The translations under genes were made by a program, and so were the position numbers. This document shows, piece after piece, positions 1 to 10,584 of a DNA stretch of 64,000 bases. Position 1 is the stretch's first letter, and every line of letters begins with the position of its first letter. The DNA comes from Cloeon dipterum (Eukaryota; Arthropoda; Insecta; Ephemeroptera; Baetidae), in contig NC_088788.1 of the NCBI RefSeq assembly GCF_949628265.1, positions 22,678,335 through 22,742,334 on the forward strand. Direction: 5' to 3'. The notes below the pieces were generated by a model. The model was not told the origin of the DNA. It was given only the letters and a program-made list of their open reading frames with translations, and made no database searches.

Positions 1-337
1 TCTAACTTACTTATCTTTATTGGAAATGTGTAAGAGATAGATAAAAAGAATTCGCCATTATACGAATAAAAACACGTCCGATCTAAATTGAAGACAATAT
101 TCAAAAGCAAAGCGTTGATTTAGAGGTATATTTAGATTTTATTGAGAATAAGGCTTAGATTTTATTGGTCTTGCGTTTCGTGCACTTCACTACAATCGCA
201 AGTTTAAATCACAAAAAAAAAACAATATTAAATATCTTTGTTGTCCCTTGCGTTCACTAACTTCGCATTAATTCTGAATAATGTCAGTTTCGGTTCAAGA
301 ATCTGTTTACCTTGGCGTAAGGGAGACACATGTTTTG
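1..337. other. Left flank of the LTR element, no gene seen
   Basis: AT-rich sequence with no supported coding region. Its last bases (338-342, CCTTC) are the left copy of the target duplication of the retrotransposon that follows, so this stretch was once continuous with the sequence from 10585 onward. Confidence 0.6.
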
Positions 338-342
338 CCTTC

Positions 343-784
343 TGTCAGGGTTTTACCTGACGATATTACGATCGCATTAATAATTGTTCCGCACCGATAT
401 GTATTTACGTTAACTTTCGGGCACCCACAAGGGAGAGCGGAGGGAGAAACTCAGGTATCAATAAAGGCAACGCCAGAGCCTCCCCCTCACGAGCACACGA
501 CCCGCTCGCACCAACGCACTCGCTCTCCTGACGGCACACGAGCAAGAGGGTAACTCTCTCGCTCCCCCGCTCGTCCCTCTGGGTAGCCACGCTGTGTACT
601 GTCGCTGCTATCTACAATAAACTGGTATGGTATAGTAACTGGGCATTTTCCCTTCTTGTCCACCCTGCACCCTGTAAAGTCTACTTTGGCCACAGAAGAA
701 CAAACTCTGACCTCGTGATAGGGAGAAGGCGCGCCGGCAGGGCCGACTGCGCCCATTCGGCGGCCCTGCCCCGCGTCGCTGACA
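343..784 (+). repeat. 5' LTR
   Basis: This is the 442-bp left terminal repeat, with short inverted ends TGTCA/TGACA. It is clearly richer in G and C in its second half than the element interior. It contains two AATAAA-type hexamers (near 460 and 615) that could serve as polyadenylation signals when transcription reads the 3' copy. Reading frames on both strands inside the LTR are repeated exactly in the 3' LTR and are not genes. Confidence 0.95.
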
Positions 785-786
785 TG

Positions 787-804
787 TGGAGGCACACCGG
801 CGAG
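787..804 (+). other. Putative primer binding site
   Basis: Two bases after the 5' LTR the sequence reads TGGAGGCAC and then diverges. A TGG start matches the complement of a tRNA 3' CCA end, and the first nine bases fit the 3' end of a threonine tRNA. Beyond that the match is imperfect, so the tRNA identity is an inference. Confidence 0.5.
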
Positions 805-1068
805 ATGACCCGTAAGTTATATGTCAGCCCTCACGAGCGAAGTTTTTTTTTCTGTTGCCAAAGTGCCCTCCCAAACCCAGCCCTCCAAATTTTTTTTTGA
901 CCCGAAACCCCCCCAACAAGCGCGTAATTTCCTCCTAAAGGACATGTAAAATCGAACTTACGTACGCGTCAGGCAAATTTTGTAAATATTGTATAATTTA
1001 AAATATGTCAGGTGCACATTAGGCGATCTAATTTTTTCTTTGCACGCTGAGACATACGTAAATTTAAA

Positions 1069-3003
1069 ATGGACGGTAAATCTTTGAAAATCGGACGCCG
1101 GTTGCTCGATGAATTTTTCGGTGAAAGTACAGAGGACGTTGAATTATTCCTACAGGACTTACACGTAATTAGGAAACTCTCTGGAATGACAGAAGATGAA
1201 ACGTTTAATGTTCTTGAAAGCAAATTACAAGGACACGCGAAAAACTGGTTTTTGCAGTGGGAATGTGACCCATTAAATGTAAATAAGGGACTTGATGAAC
1301 TTTTGAACGATTTGAAAAGTTGGCACAATGATTTCAAACACTCGTACTACGTTAATAACCCGAGAAAACATAGCGAGCCGCGAGATTCTTCCCCTTTCTC
1401 AGATAGCGATCAATCTACCGATAATTTTGGGACAGATTACACCTTTAGAGTCAGCCGAGACTGTAAGAAAAAATCAAAAACACAAAAGGAGGAAAAAGAT
1501 GAACTAATTTTACTCCTCCTCAAACAGTTGCAACAAAAAGAAGAGCAATTGCGCACTCTTCAAGTGGCACCTTGCACCGCACAAAACACATACGCGTTAA
1601 CTTCACCTCATACTAATTATGTACTCATGAAAACCCCGCTACCTATACAACAACAGTTCGTGGAAATTCTTCCTCAGCCGCAACCACAGCATGTTTTCCC
1701 AATTTACCAATACCCAGCCGAGTACCCGTCGTACCAAATGCACCCACCACCAGACTTCGCACCTGCCTACCAAACGGCACCCCAGTCAGAACAACAGCAA
1801 TTTTTCCCATACCGAGCCCCCAAAATTTGTTTCAAATGCAACCGCAGTGGACACATTAGAAAACAATGCAGATCACGCGTAGGAGATGCGCATCGCGGAA
1901 ATAGGAGACAAAATTACTCTTCGCGCACGCACGGCCATATAACATCTCAGCCGGCAACGACATGCGGCAATCCACCAAACGCGATTTTTCCCCAGAACGC
2001 GCACTCGACTCAAACGCGAAAGGTACTCCATAACATGACGGTTTATGCACCCAAATCAGCAGCAAACCCAGAAAAGAAGAATCAAAAAGGGGTATCGTCA
2101 ATCACGCAAAATCAAAGCCTCGCCAGGGAACGAACTCATGTAAATATTGTAAATTCCATTTCCTCCAAAGAAGCCAAGTCTCCAGTTCCCTCGGAAAAGG
2201 GTAATTCGCAACAACAAAAGCACGCGATTAACCAAATATCGTTCTCATCAGTGCCAAAATCAAGTTCAACCGAGTATTTTAATTTGTCATATTTTCAAGA
2301 CGAAAACCAAAAGCCAGTAGTGAATTTGCACGAACAAAAGAGAGAAGTTTCGCACACAACCGGATTTGTAGCTCAAAGTGAATTAATATCCGAAAAAAGA
2401 GCTCCAGAACATGCATGTACATTGGCGGAAACCAAAAATGCCGGAATAACTGGACAAGTAGAGTCATTCCAATCAGGTCAGGTGAAAAATGAGATTGGAA
2501 GATCTAACGTTAAGAAAAAGAAAACTCCAAAGAAGATCAATTCACAAGGGAAAATTGTACGTACAAAATTAGAAAATGCGCAAAAGGCTGAAATTCAAAT
2601 TGCAAAAGACACTGCTATAGAAAATGACGTAGTTGTAAATAAGTTCGAACCGCAGAAAAAAGCGTTAATCAGTACAGCAGAAAATAGCATCAAATTGCCA
2701 GGAATATGTGTAGTAGATACTGTAGCAGCAGTTAAGCAAGAAACTAATAACTTGAATGAGCGCGAAAATCACGTTGACAACGGTGATAAAACTATTCCCA
2801 GTGACAGGAGTAAGGAAAAAATTGAAATTCCTTTGAAACTAAAACCCATTATCAAGAACACAGTAGATTTTTTACGAAATCTTGGGAACTTTAGTAGCAA
2901 GTGGCGCAATAAGCGAAAGCACAAAAAAGACAACACGAAAACCTTCGAAATGGTAAAAATACCGAAAAGCGAGGTATTGCCGAACAACCCAGAGAACGGT
3001 TGA
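1069..3003 (+). CDS. Gag-like capsid/nucleocapsid protein
   Basis: This is an uninterrupted 644-residue frame. Its ATG has a good context (AAAATGG) and follows a 284-base leader after the LTR. Residues about 10-105 look like a Ty3/gypsy-type capsid: an FFGESTEDVELFL block, then LQGHAKNWFLQW. Residues about 140-170 are a Lys/Glu/Leu/Gln-rich coiled-coil-like segment, followed by a Pro/Gln/Tyr-rich stretch. A classical CX2CX4HX4C zinc knuckle sits at residues 254-267 (CFKC, H, C), with basic residues after it. The last roughly 375 residues are a Lys/Ser/Asn/Gln-rich tail with no protease or polymerase motif. The family role is to assemble a capsid that packages the element RNA. The frame is intact, so the protein may still be made. 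No pol frame follows the stop, either directly or after a plausible frameshift. Confidence 0.85.
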   Translation: MDGKSLKIGRRLLDEFFGESTEDVELFLQDLHVIRKLSGMTEDETFNVLESKLQGHAKNWFLQWECDPLNVNKGLDELLNDLKSWHNDFKHSYYVNNPRKHSEPRDSSPFSDSDQSTDNFGTDYTFRVSRDCKKKSKTQKEEKDELILLLLKQLQQKEEQLRTLQVAPCTAQNTYALTSPHTNYVLMKTPLPIQQQFVEILPQPQPQHVFPIYQYPAEYPSYQMHPPPDFAPAYQTAPQSEQQQFFPYRAPKICFKCNRSGHIRKQCRSRVGDAHRGNRRQNYSSRTHGHITSQPATTCGNPPNAIFPQNAHSTQTRKVLHNMTVYAPKSAANPEKKNQKGVSSITQNQSLARERTHVNIVNSISSKEAKSPVPSEKGNSQQQKHAINQISFSSVPKSSSTEYFNLSYFQDENQKPVVNLHEQKREVSHTTGFVAQSELISEKRAPEHACTLAETKNAGITGQVESFQSGQVKNEIGRSNVKKKKTPKKINSQGKIVRTKLENAQKAEIQIAKDTAIENDVVVNKFEPQKKALISTAENSIKLPGICVVDTVAAVKQETNNLNERENHVDNGDKTIPSDRSKEKIEIPLKLKPIIKNTVDFLRNLGNFSSKWRNKRKHKKDNTKTFEMVKIPKSEVLPNNPENG

Positions 3004-5616
3004 GATTTAAAGTTGCATATGTAAAATATTCTTGTAAAGTAATTTTAGCATTTCGATTTGTGAAATTTACATTCAGTAATTTGAACGTCAAACGCTTTTC
3101 TTCGAAAAATGTGCATGATTTTCCAAATAAATAAATTAGGTACGATTTCCTTTCAAGAAAGGACATGAAACAAATTTGACATGACGGAATACAAATATTC
3201 CTAAAAGCAGTATTGATAAATTTTCCTCTACGCGCAGTAAAAATATAAAGAAGAACGGAATGATCCGTATATGAAATCCAGGTTGTCACAAGGTTATCGA
3301 ATTTTTAAGGTCCCGATCGCAGATTTTTTTAAAAGTAAATTAACGTCCACAAAAGAAAAAACGACGGTATATTTTCTTTTTCTTCTTCCTTCATACTGAT
3401 TTCTTAAGGTCAGGTCTCTAGATCTCTCTACAGGAATGTGTATTATATTAATCCAGGTCAATGAACCAAGCCACAATGACAACTAAACCCCCGTCCCTTA
3501 ACTTTTCACTCGCCAGCACAAAGCGTAAAATAAAGCTTCAAACGTTAGCAAACAATAGAGCACAGCATAAAAGCCTTTACTACACAAATTCTCATCACAG
3601 GTAGCGCAATTTTTATTCAAAAATATACTAAATCAAATCCTACCCCCTAAAAGTCACCAAAAAACCAACAATGTCTCCTCAAATTCATTTCCCACGAATT
3701 CTCTGTAAATCATCCAAGTTACATCATTAACAACAAAGAGGTTTAGAACCTATATCACCAGGAGTTCCAACTTTCTTCCTCATACAAAAATAACTTTTCT
3801 TTAAAAAATATCCCCAACCTAGAGTTCATAAATAAATAAACCTTTGTCATCTTTCAAATTCAAAAGCCTCTAAATAGTTCTCACGAAGCAGCAAGACATT
3901 AAAGCTTTAAGTTCATACAGGTCAAAGAACCCTATTTTAAGAGGATCAAAGCAGCACAAGAGACATTGTATCGCAGTAATCTTTTGTCGTAAAAAAAGGA
4001 CAAATTTTTCCCCCCCTTTAAAGAATTAGACCGACCGCCCACTAAAGAAAATCTCACGCTCGCCCTCTGACAAACGAAACACATCTGTTTTAGAAGGTCA
4101 AGCGAACAATTAACCATGAGATACCTTTGTGCTTGGTTCTATACAAAAAAAAATGTTATTGTTAAGTTCTTACAAAGCTAAAAAATTCCTATCTTTTTAT
4201 GAAGCATTGATACATTCTGCTCTTTCATCTATTATTACGATTTCTTAATGTATTTAATTTTTGTCACATTCTTATTTCTCTGTTTTAATATGAACACAAT
4301 ACTCAATACCCATACATTAAGTTTTAAGTAATGAATTAATATGGCAGGAACACGCAATTAGGTTTAATAATAAAGTGCAGAAAGCTTTCCCGTGATTCAG
4401 AACCAAGAAGGAGATAAATCCAATTGTTAGTTTATACTCCTAGGGCAACACAAATATTAGTCGCGGTTTTATTTAATTTTTCATTACGCGACACACACTT
4501 GGTCAAGATTTGAGGTTAACAATACCTCAATCTTCCAACGTGGGCAGAAAATTCCGGCCAATCGGGCAGTTGACTCAAATTCGATTTTTTATCTTAATTT
4601 TAAGAGCGCGCAAATTTTTTTATATTAGTTTTAAAGAGGTCAACTGTTTCATTTCTTTAATAATTAGTGGTTGCAATTGACGGTTACAGGACAGAAGCGA
4701 GATAGTATGTCACAAAATTGAATTTTTTTATATCTTGGTTACATTTCGGAAACACACGGTTTTTGGATAATGATTGAAGAGAAATGACAAGTAAAGAATG
4801 AGTTATCACTGCGTTAAACCCTGCATAGGAAATTAAGAGTTATGGAAATTTCACAGAATTTCGTGAAAATAAAAAGAAAATAATGAGTATGTATGTTGCG
4901 ATAAAAGCAGCGGCTTATTTGCACCATCAAGGTGAACATAATATGTGTTTCGAAACTCTAATTTTTTGGTATACTTTTCCAATATACCTCAACGGTACGT
5001 GTGAGCATGGTAGACACAAAACGAGACGAACTTCTAGATATTCACGATATTAAAGGAAAAAGGTTCAAAACAAAGTGGCGATAATTTATAAAAGTTATGC
5101 ATATGATACTCAATGAGTAAAGATATTTCTCGAGTCTAGTTTTCTCAAAGCGATCAAAGGGACACTTTTGTAGAATGTAAAGTCAAAGCATTAAGCGCGA
5201 CAAGGAGGAAAAAGAGAAATTGAGCGTAAAATATCCACCTCGAACCACCAGGAAACTCACCAATATAACAAAGCGTATACATACGTGACTAAACCTTAAG
5301 TTCTGAAGCAAAGAACTGTTTATTTTGTTGGAATAGAAAGAATACATGAAGCCAAAAAAAAAAAGAAGGCAATTCTAAAAGTATTTATCCCTCTGATAAA
5401 TGGCGAATCCCATTAAATCGCTTCTCTGATGAGTTCTATTGATTTAGCATTAAAGACAAGGTACTTCAATTAAACATGGAATGTGTATATATATTTTAGT
5501 TATTAATAGAGTATTGACATGACACCCTTCTCACTGCTCAAATCAAGAAATTATAATGAATATGCAATCAGATATTCATTTAATAGCAAAAAGAGAGTTA
5601 AACAAAAAGCGCCTAA

Positions 5617-5628
5617 CCCCCCCCCCCC
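5617..5628. repeat. Poly-C run (12 C)
   Basis: Twelve consecutive C residues in otherwise AT-rich retroelement interior, followed by a short CG-rich patch (CCCGCGCGCC). It may mark the edge of a captured segment. Confidence 0.9.
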
Positions 5629-5874
5629 ATTCCCGCGCGCCAGCCAGCCATAAGAAAATTTAATTTATTTTATTAAAATTCTCAACGAAACCCCAATGCT
5701 AACGTAACTTTTAATTCAAATCAATTCCGTGATTGGAAGCCTTTTAGCATAATTTAATAGAATCACTTCGATTTCAATAAACCATATCACTCAAATCTAT
5801 TTTAAAATTCGAACAACTCACGATCCTTTATCTTTTTTTTTCATTTAATAAATTAAAAGATATTAAATTTTCAT

Positions 5875-5898
5875 AAAAAAAAAAAAAAAAAAAAAAAA
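5875..5898. repeat. Poly-A run (24 A)
   Basis: Twenty-four consecutive A residues on the plus strand in the interior of the LTR element. Nothing upstream looks like a processed transcript or LINE, so I treat it as a homopolymer and not as a retroposon tail. Confidence 0.9.
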
Positions 5899-8597
5899 TA
5901 TTAATTATTCAATCATTTTGCAATTTTCATAGTTTGATAAATTTTGGGAGACTGGACTTTATTAACGTTTGGAAGTCACTTGGCAAATCTAGTCCTGTGT
6001 TTTTGCATGGCCAGCAAAACACAGATCTTAGCCTGAGGATTTCTGACTGCTAATATAGGCAGAAGGCAAATAAATATTACTAACATCTCATAAGTATTTC
6101 AACTTACTGCAACGCGTGAGCAGCCAAGTTAGTAATAATTATGACTGATTGTTGGTCTTATTCTTTAGCCGAGTTGAATAATAGTCCAGTGAACCGCAGT
6201 TAAAGAAAAATTAATTTCATTGGAAACATAATTAGAGAAAAAGATAGTTATTAGCAAAGCAGATTTTGTAATCTTGAGAGATTTTTGAGCATAGCATGAC
6301 ATAAGTGACAGAGACAGAGAAATAGAAACAGACACGCGGCGGCGGCAGTAGCGTTGGTTTAACATAATAGAAAATTACTCCCGGTTAGGCATGCAACAGC
6401 AATAATGTACGCAGAGGCAGAGTGTAGCAAACATAAAACATTTTTGTGACATTATACAAAAAATTCACCACACATTTCTAATACAATTTACGGTTACAAT
6501 TTTTTTTCAAAAAAATAAAGGGTATCAACATTGTCAATGTCAATACTTGTAAATATAAACAATTAGTCTCGACGATTACTACAAGAAAAGTCGTGCATCT
6601 CCCCTAACTCCCTGTTCTGTTCTAATTAAATTTTATTTTCAGTTTAATTTCGTATTCTTTTCAGATTCTTTGAAATGCTCATGTTAAAGCAATAATCAGG
6701 TAGAGAATTAATTTTGAGTAGCCTTGAGTTTAAAGAGTTTTGAGAGTTGAATTGATTTAAGAAATAAATTAAAAAGCTAGATTATTGTAAATAAGATAAC
6801 AAGTTGAATTAATAATTTCGAAATACTGAGCATTTCCAACGATAATTTAAATTTTACCTAACTAAGAGTATAACAATGGCACAGATATTAAAGTTATTAA
6901 TCCTTTAAAAAAAAAATAGATGTTTAATATTTAAAATATAATATCAAATTGATTAATTTCCATTAATGAGTTATTTTTATTAATTACAAAATAGAAGATT
7001 TGATTAAATTTTGAGTAAATACCAGCAATGAAATTGAACAAAACTAATATACTTTGTAAAATTTACAGAAGCCCGACGTTGTTTCCAGTAAATGTATATT
7101 GACTACTTCACACATGTTTCCCATCAAGAAAAAAGGCAGACCACGGTTAAAGGTAGATTGTAATTCGAGTTCAACAAATTTGTGTCTCTCAAACAGAAAA
7201 AGCAGCAATTTTTTCTCCTTTCTACGAATGCTATTGCAAAGTATAGCCAAAAACAATTAAATTCAACAACTAGATGAGCGTAAATCAAAACCAATTCAGA
7301 CTGTAAAAAATGGATTCTAATTTTTTTTTGCATAATTGAACATATTATCCCATATCATACTGATCAGACACAATCAAATTAAGTTGGCAACATTAATTTT
7401 AATTGGAATGATTTCGTTTGCATTTTCATTATACCACATTTCAAGCATAACATCATTTCTCATTGTGCAAGAAATATATTGAATTTAGCAATAATAGCAA
7501 TCCCGCCGAAACGACAGACTCAACATCGATTTAATACGAAAAAAAGAAGACATTTTCACAAACATCATACCCCACAGTTTCTGCCAGAAACGTAAATACA
7601 ACACACTGACACAAAAAACCAACACGTGAGAAAACCGACAAATTAATATGAAATTAAATTCATTCATTCTTGAGCAATAATACACAAAATCAACACTAAA
7701 ATCACAAATAAATTTCGTTCTTTTTTTTTAATTTACGGAGGTCAAAGATTTAACAACACTACACCTTCATACATATATAAATTGCGTACCAATAAATTCT
7801 CACTTTATGTCCTCCATCAAAACCTTATATTACGGCAATTTTAAATAACCTTAGGAAATAAAATATTTTTCACGAGCCCACCACTCCCATGATACACTGT
7901 TAAATTGGACGGAATGATCATTTCAAAACAAAACACACACACTTTCATGGCTTAAACTCTATGCCACATTTTTCCCCTAATTCAGCAACTCTACTCTAGA
8001 ACACATTAAAACACCCTTGTTTACACAAAATGACTAATTTTGCCAAAAAGCAGCAAAACAAGAAATAACAGAAAAGAAATGGAATTGATGGATTTAGTAG
8101 TAAATTAACGTATTTTTCAACATTTTCAAATATTCATGTATGCTATATAGCTGCTCAAATTAAGTTACAAAGTTTATGGATATAAAGAATATAAACGCTT
8201 AGAAAAAGAGTATATCGTTGATCTTTATAAAATAATAATTCATATTCAAGACAAATTATTTAGTTTGGATACAACAGTAAAATTTGATAGACATTGATTT
8301 TGCACTATAATCATTTTATGCAAGCATTTAATTTTTTTTCCTTTTGTTTTATTTTCCGATTTGTTTATAATATAATTTTTCATCTTATTCTCACGATGGA
8401 ATTGAAATTTTGAATTTTAAGGCACCAGCAGTAAGAAGTTTTTTTTTAAGTTCACAGACAAACAAAGTAACGTACATTTAGTGCCATTTCCTGTAAATAC
8501 TTTCCACTGTACCTATATATTCCACTTATGGGCACATAACCCGAAGAAGCAGTCACAGAGAGTAACTCCTAAACGAAACTCTGGAATTGACCATAAG

Positions 8598-8717
8598 GAT
8601 GTGGCACACGAAAAAGCAGACCCCTGGAAAATCAAAGAAGCCACAACTTTAACAAGCGCGCCCGGTCCGTTTTGAAGTGGTACCTGAAACAGATGACCCC
8701 TGGAAAATCAAGGAACC
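8598..8717 (+). repeat. Two diverged tandem copies of a ~45-bp motif
   Basis: Two stretches about 76 bp apart (8598-8642 and 8673-8717) share the core GACCCCTGGAAAATCAA. Both could encode Asp-Pro-Trp-Lys-Ile-Lys-Glu, but in different frames because 76 is not a multiple of three. Stops intervene. This may be a fossil of coding sequence with internal repeats. Confidence 0.6.
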
Positions 8718-10137
8718 TTCCAGCCAAAGACTATTGTGACTCTGCCATTCCACAACAATGCGACCCTATCTATCACCTGCAGCAAACATTCGAGTGTACC
8801 TAGTAGCACCGTAGGTTCGGTCAGCAAGTGCAGATATATCCATAACGAAACGAACATTTGCAACAAATGGACCCAGACAGTACGACATTTTCGAAAAGAT
8901 GACAAACAAGTGTTGTGCAGTGCTATAACCAAAACAATGACATTTACTCATAGTGCAACGGACGCGAGTGTTATATTATTATGTTCGGTATATTTCTTTA
9001 ATTTAACGACGAAGAATTGTATTCATTTTCATTCTATCTCAGCAAACGGTTGTCCAAATTAGATATAAGCAATTTTTTTTCACTTTCCAAGGTAACAAAA
9101 CGGACAGCCTTTCAAACGTGTTCAAGAAGTTTTCTTTGTTTTGTTCAGATTAGGCAATCAAGGGACACAACGCGAATATCGTTTCCTTATTAATTTTACT
9201 TAAATTTAAGATAGATATTCATTTGCCAGATCTTAGCATACTTTAATTTATTAAGTTACATTATATCACATTAAGCGTTAAATTTATTCCACATTAACAT
9301 TTTGCTATCGGAGTATTTTCTTTTCTTCTTTATTTCAAATCGCGATTCATTAACAAGAAAAAAAAAAGAAACCATCCAACCAATTCATTACTTTAAACAT
9401 TTATAGTGGTAATTTGATTTGTGAAGAATTGCTCTCTATTTGACTCAGAACGAGGAAGTTTGGGTAAAATCCTGGAAAAAACCTCGTCAACTGATTACAG
9501 CAGCGTGTGTGATTACACACATGGAACATCACACCAATCATCATTCAGTCCTCAGGGCTTGGAAGATCCGGCCGCCGTTATAATATATCACTCACGACCA
9601 CAGAATCATCTAGCATCGCCCCAAGATTTGCTTGCAACCAACAACTATGCTCCTACATGCAGCTGTCTTAAACGTTCAAGACCGATAATTCCCACTTACC
9701 TCACTTGGTTGAGAGCAAATAATTTACCTGTCACTTTTCCTCTAGAATTTTTTCATCTTTTCATGCGCTCCACCTTTTATTTAAATTGTTTTGTAAATTT
9801 CGAACTCTAATTTGCCAATTTTTTTCTTTGCTGGTTGGAGGTGTAGAAGGTGTTCTACCATTTAATTACAATTAACGTTTAATATAAATCTCCGAAAGTG
9901 AAGGTTAGACACCTAAGACACACATTAGAAAACACATACACACATCTACACTTTGATACATACTTATAGTTAAGATTTGAAAGAAAAATTAGATTAAACT
10001 GAGGTAATTAGGGCACACAAACAACACAAACACATGAATACACAATTATGTCCGAAATTAAAATGTAAACACGGGATATAAATCAAATGTTAGAATTAAG
10101 AAAAAACAAGAAAACAAAAAACCAAACCCCAATGAGA

Positions 10138-10579
10138 TGTCAGGGTTTTACCTGACGATATTACGATCGCATTAATAATTGTTCCGCACCGATATGTATT
10201 TACGTTAACTTTCGGGCACCCACAAGGGAGAGCGGAGGGAGAAACTCAGGTATCAATAAAGGCAACGCCAGAGCCTCCCCCTCACGAGCACACGACCCGC
10301 TCGCACCAACGCACTCGCTCTCCTGACGGCACACGAGCAAGAGGGTAACTCTCTCGCTCCCCCGCTCGTCCCTCTGGGTAGCCACGCTGTGTACTGTCGC
10401 TGCTATCTACAATAAACTGGTATGGTATAGTAACTGGGCATTTTCCCTTCTTGTCCACCCTGCACCCTGTAAAGTCTACTTTGGCCACAGAAGAACAAAC
10501 TCTGACCTCGTGATAGGGAGAAGGCGCGCCGGCAGGGCCGACTGCGCCCATTCGGCGGCCCTGCCCCGCGTCGCTGACA
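10138..10579 (+). repeat. 3' LTR
   Basis: This is the right terminal repeat, 442 bp, and I found no difference from the 5' copy (constant offset of 9795 bp). CCTTC, the second copy of the target duplication, follows it at 10580-10584. Confidence 0.95.
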
Positions 10580-10584
10580 CCTTC

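Larger units (their letters stand above)
3004..10137 (+). other. AT-rich interior of the LTR element without pol
   Basis: About 7.1 kb between the gag stop and the 3' LTR. Six-frame reading shows only short frames (mostly under 130 codons). None carries the conserved motifs of aspartic protease, reverse transcriptase, RNase H, integrase or envelope. Landmarks are a 12-C run (5617-5628), a 24-A run (5875-5898) and a short diverged duplication (8598-8717). The last 45 bases before the 3' LTR are very A-rich but broken by C residues, so no clean polypurine tract is visible. The origin of this filler is unknown: captured host DNA, remains of other elements, or a replaced pol region. Confidence 0.75.
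338..10584 (+). mobile_element. Complete gag-only LTR retrotransposon
   Basis: Two direct repeats, 343-784 and 10138-10579, are each 442 bp, begin TGTCAGG and end TGACA, and look identical base for base. They are flanked by a perfect 5-bp duplication CCTTC (338-342 and 10580-10584), the signature of an integrase-mediated insertion. Inside are a primer-binding-site-like sequence, a long Gag reading frame with a zinc knuckle, and about 7.1 kb without recognisable pol. The whole element is about 10.2 kb, longer than most autonomous Ty3/gypsy elements, although it lacks the enzymes. It therefore looks non-autonomous, mobilised in trans by a partner element. Identical LTRs imply a recent insertion. 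The plus orientation follows from Gag and the primer site. The Gag resembles the Ty3/gypsy type, but without RT the clade is unproven. Confidence 0.93.

Noticed and set aside
487..795. Minus-strand frame of about 100 codons in the 5' LTR, repeated at 10282-10602
   Set aside because: It lies in the GC-rich LTR, is present in both LTRs by duplication, and has no recognisable domain.
2690..2740. VVDT followed by VAAV in the Gag tail as a retroviral-type aspartic protease motif
   Set aside because: The required Gly after Asp-Thr is absent, and neither the flanking strand pattern nor the second conserved loop is present.
5875..5898. 24-A run as the tail of a processed pseudogene or LINE
   Set aside because: No coding or LINE-like sequence precedes it on either strand, and no target duplication was found.
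9421..9810. 129-codon plus-strand frame near the 3' LTR as an envelope gene
   Set aside because: It starts at GTG, has no signal peptide, no cleavage motif and no transmembrane anchor in the expected place.
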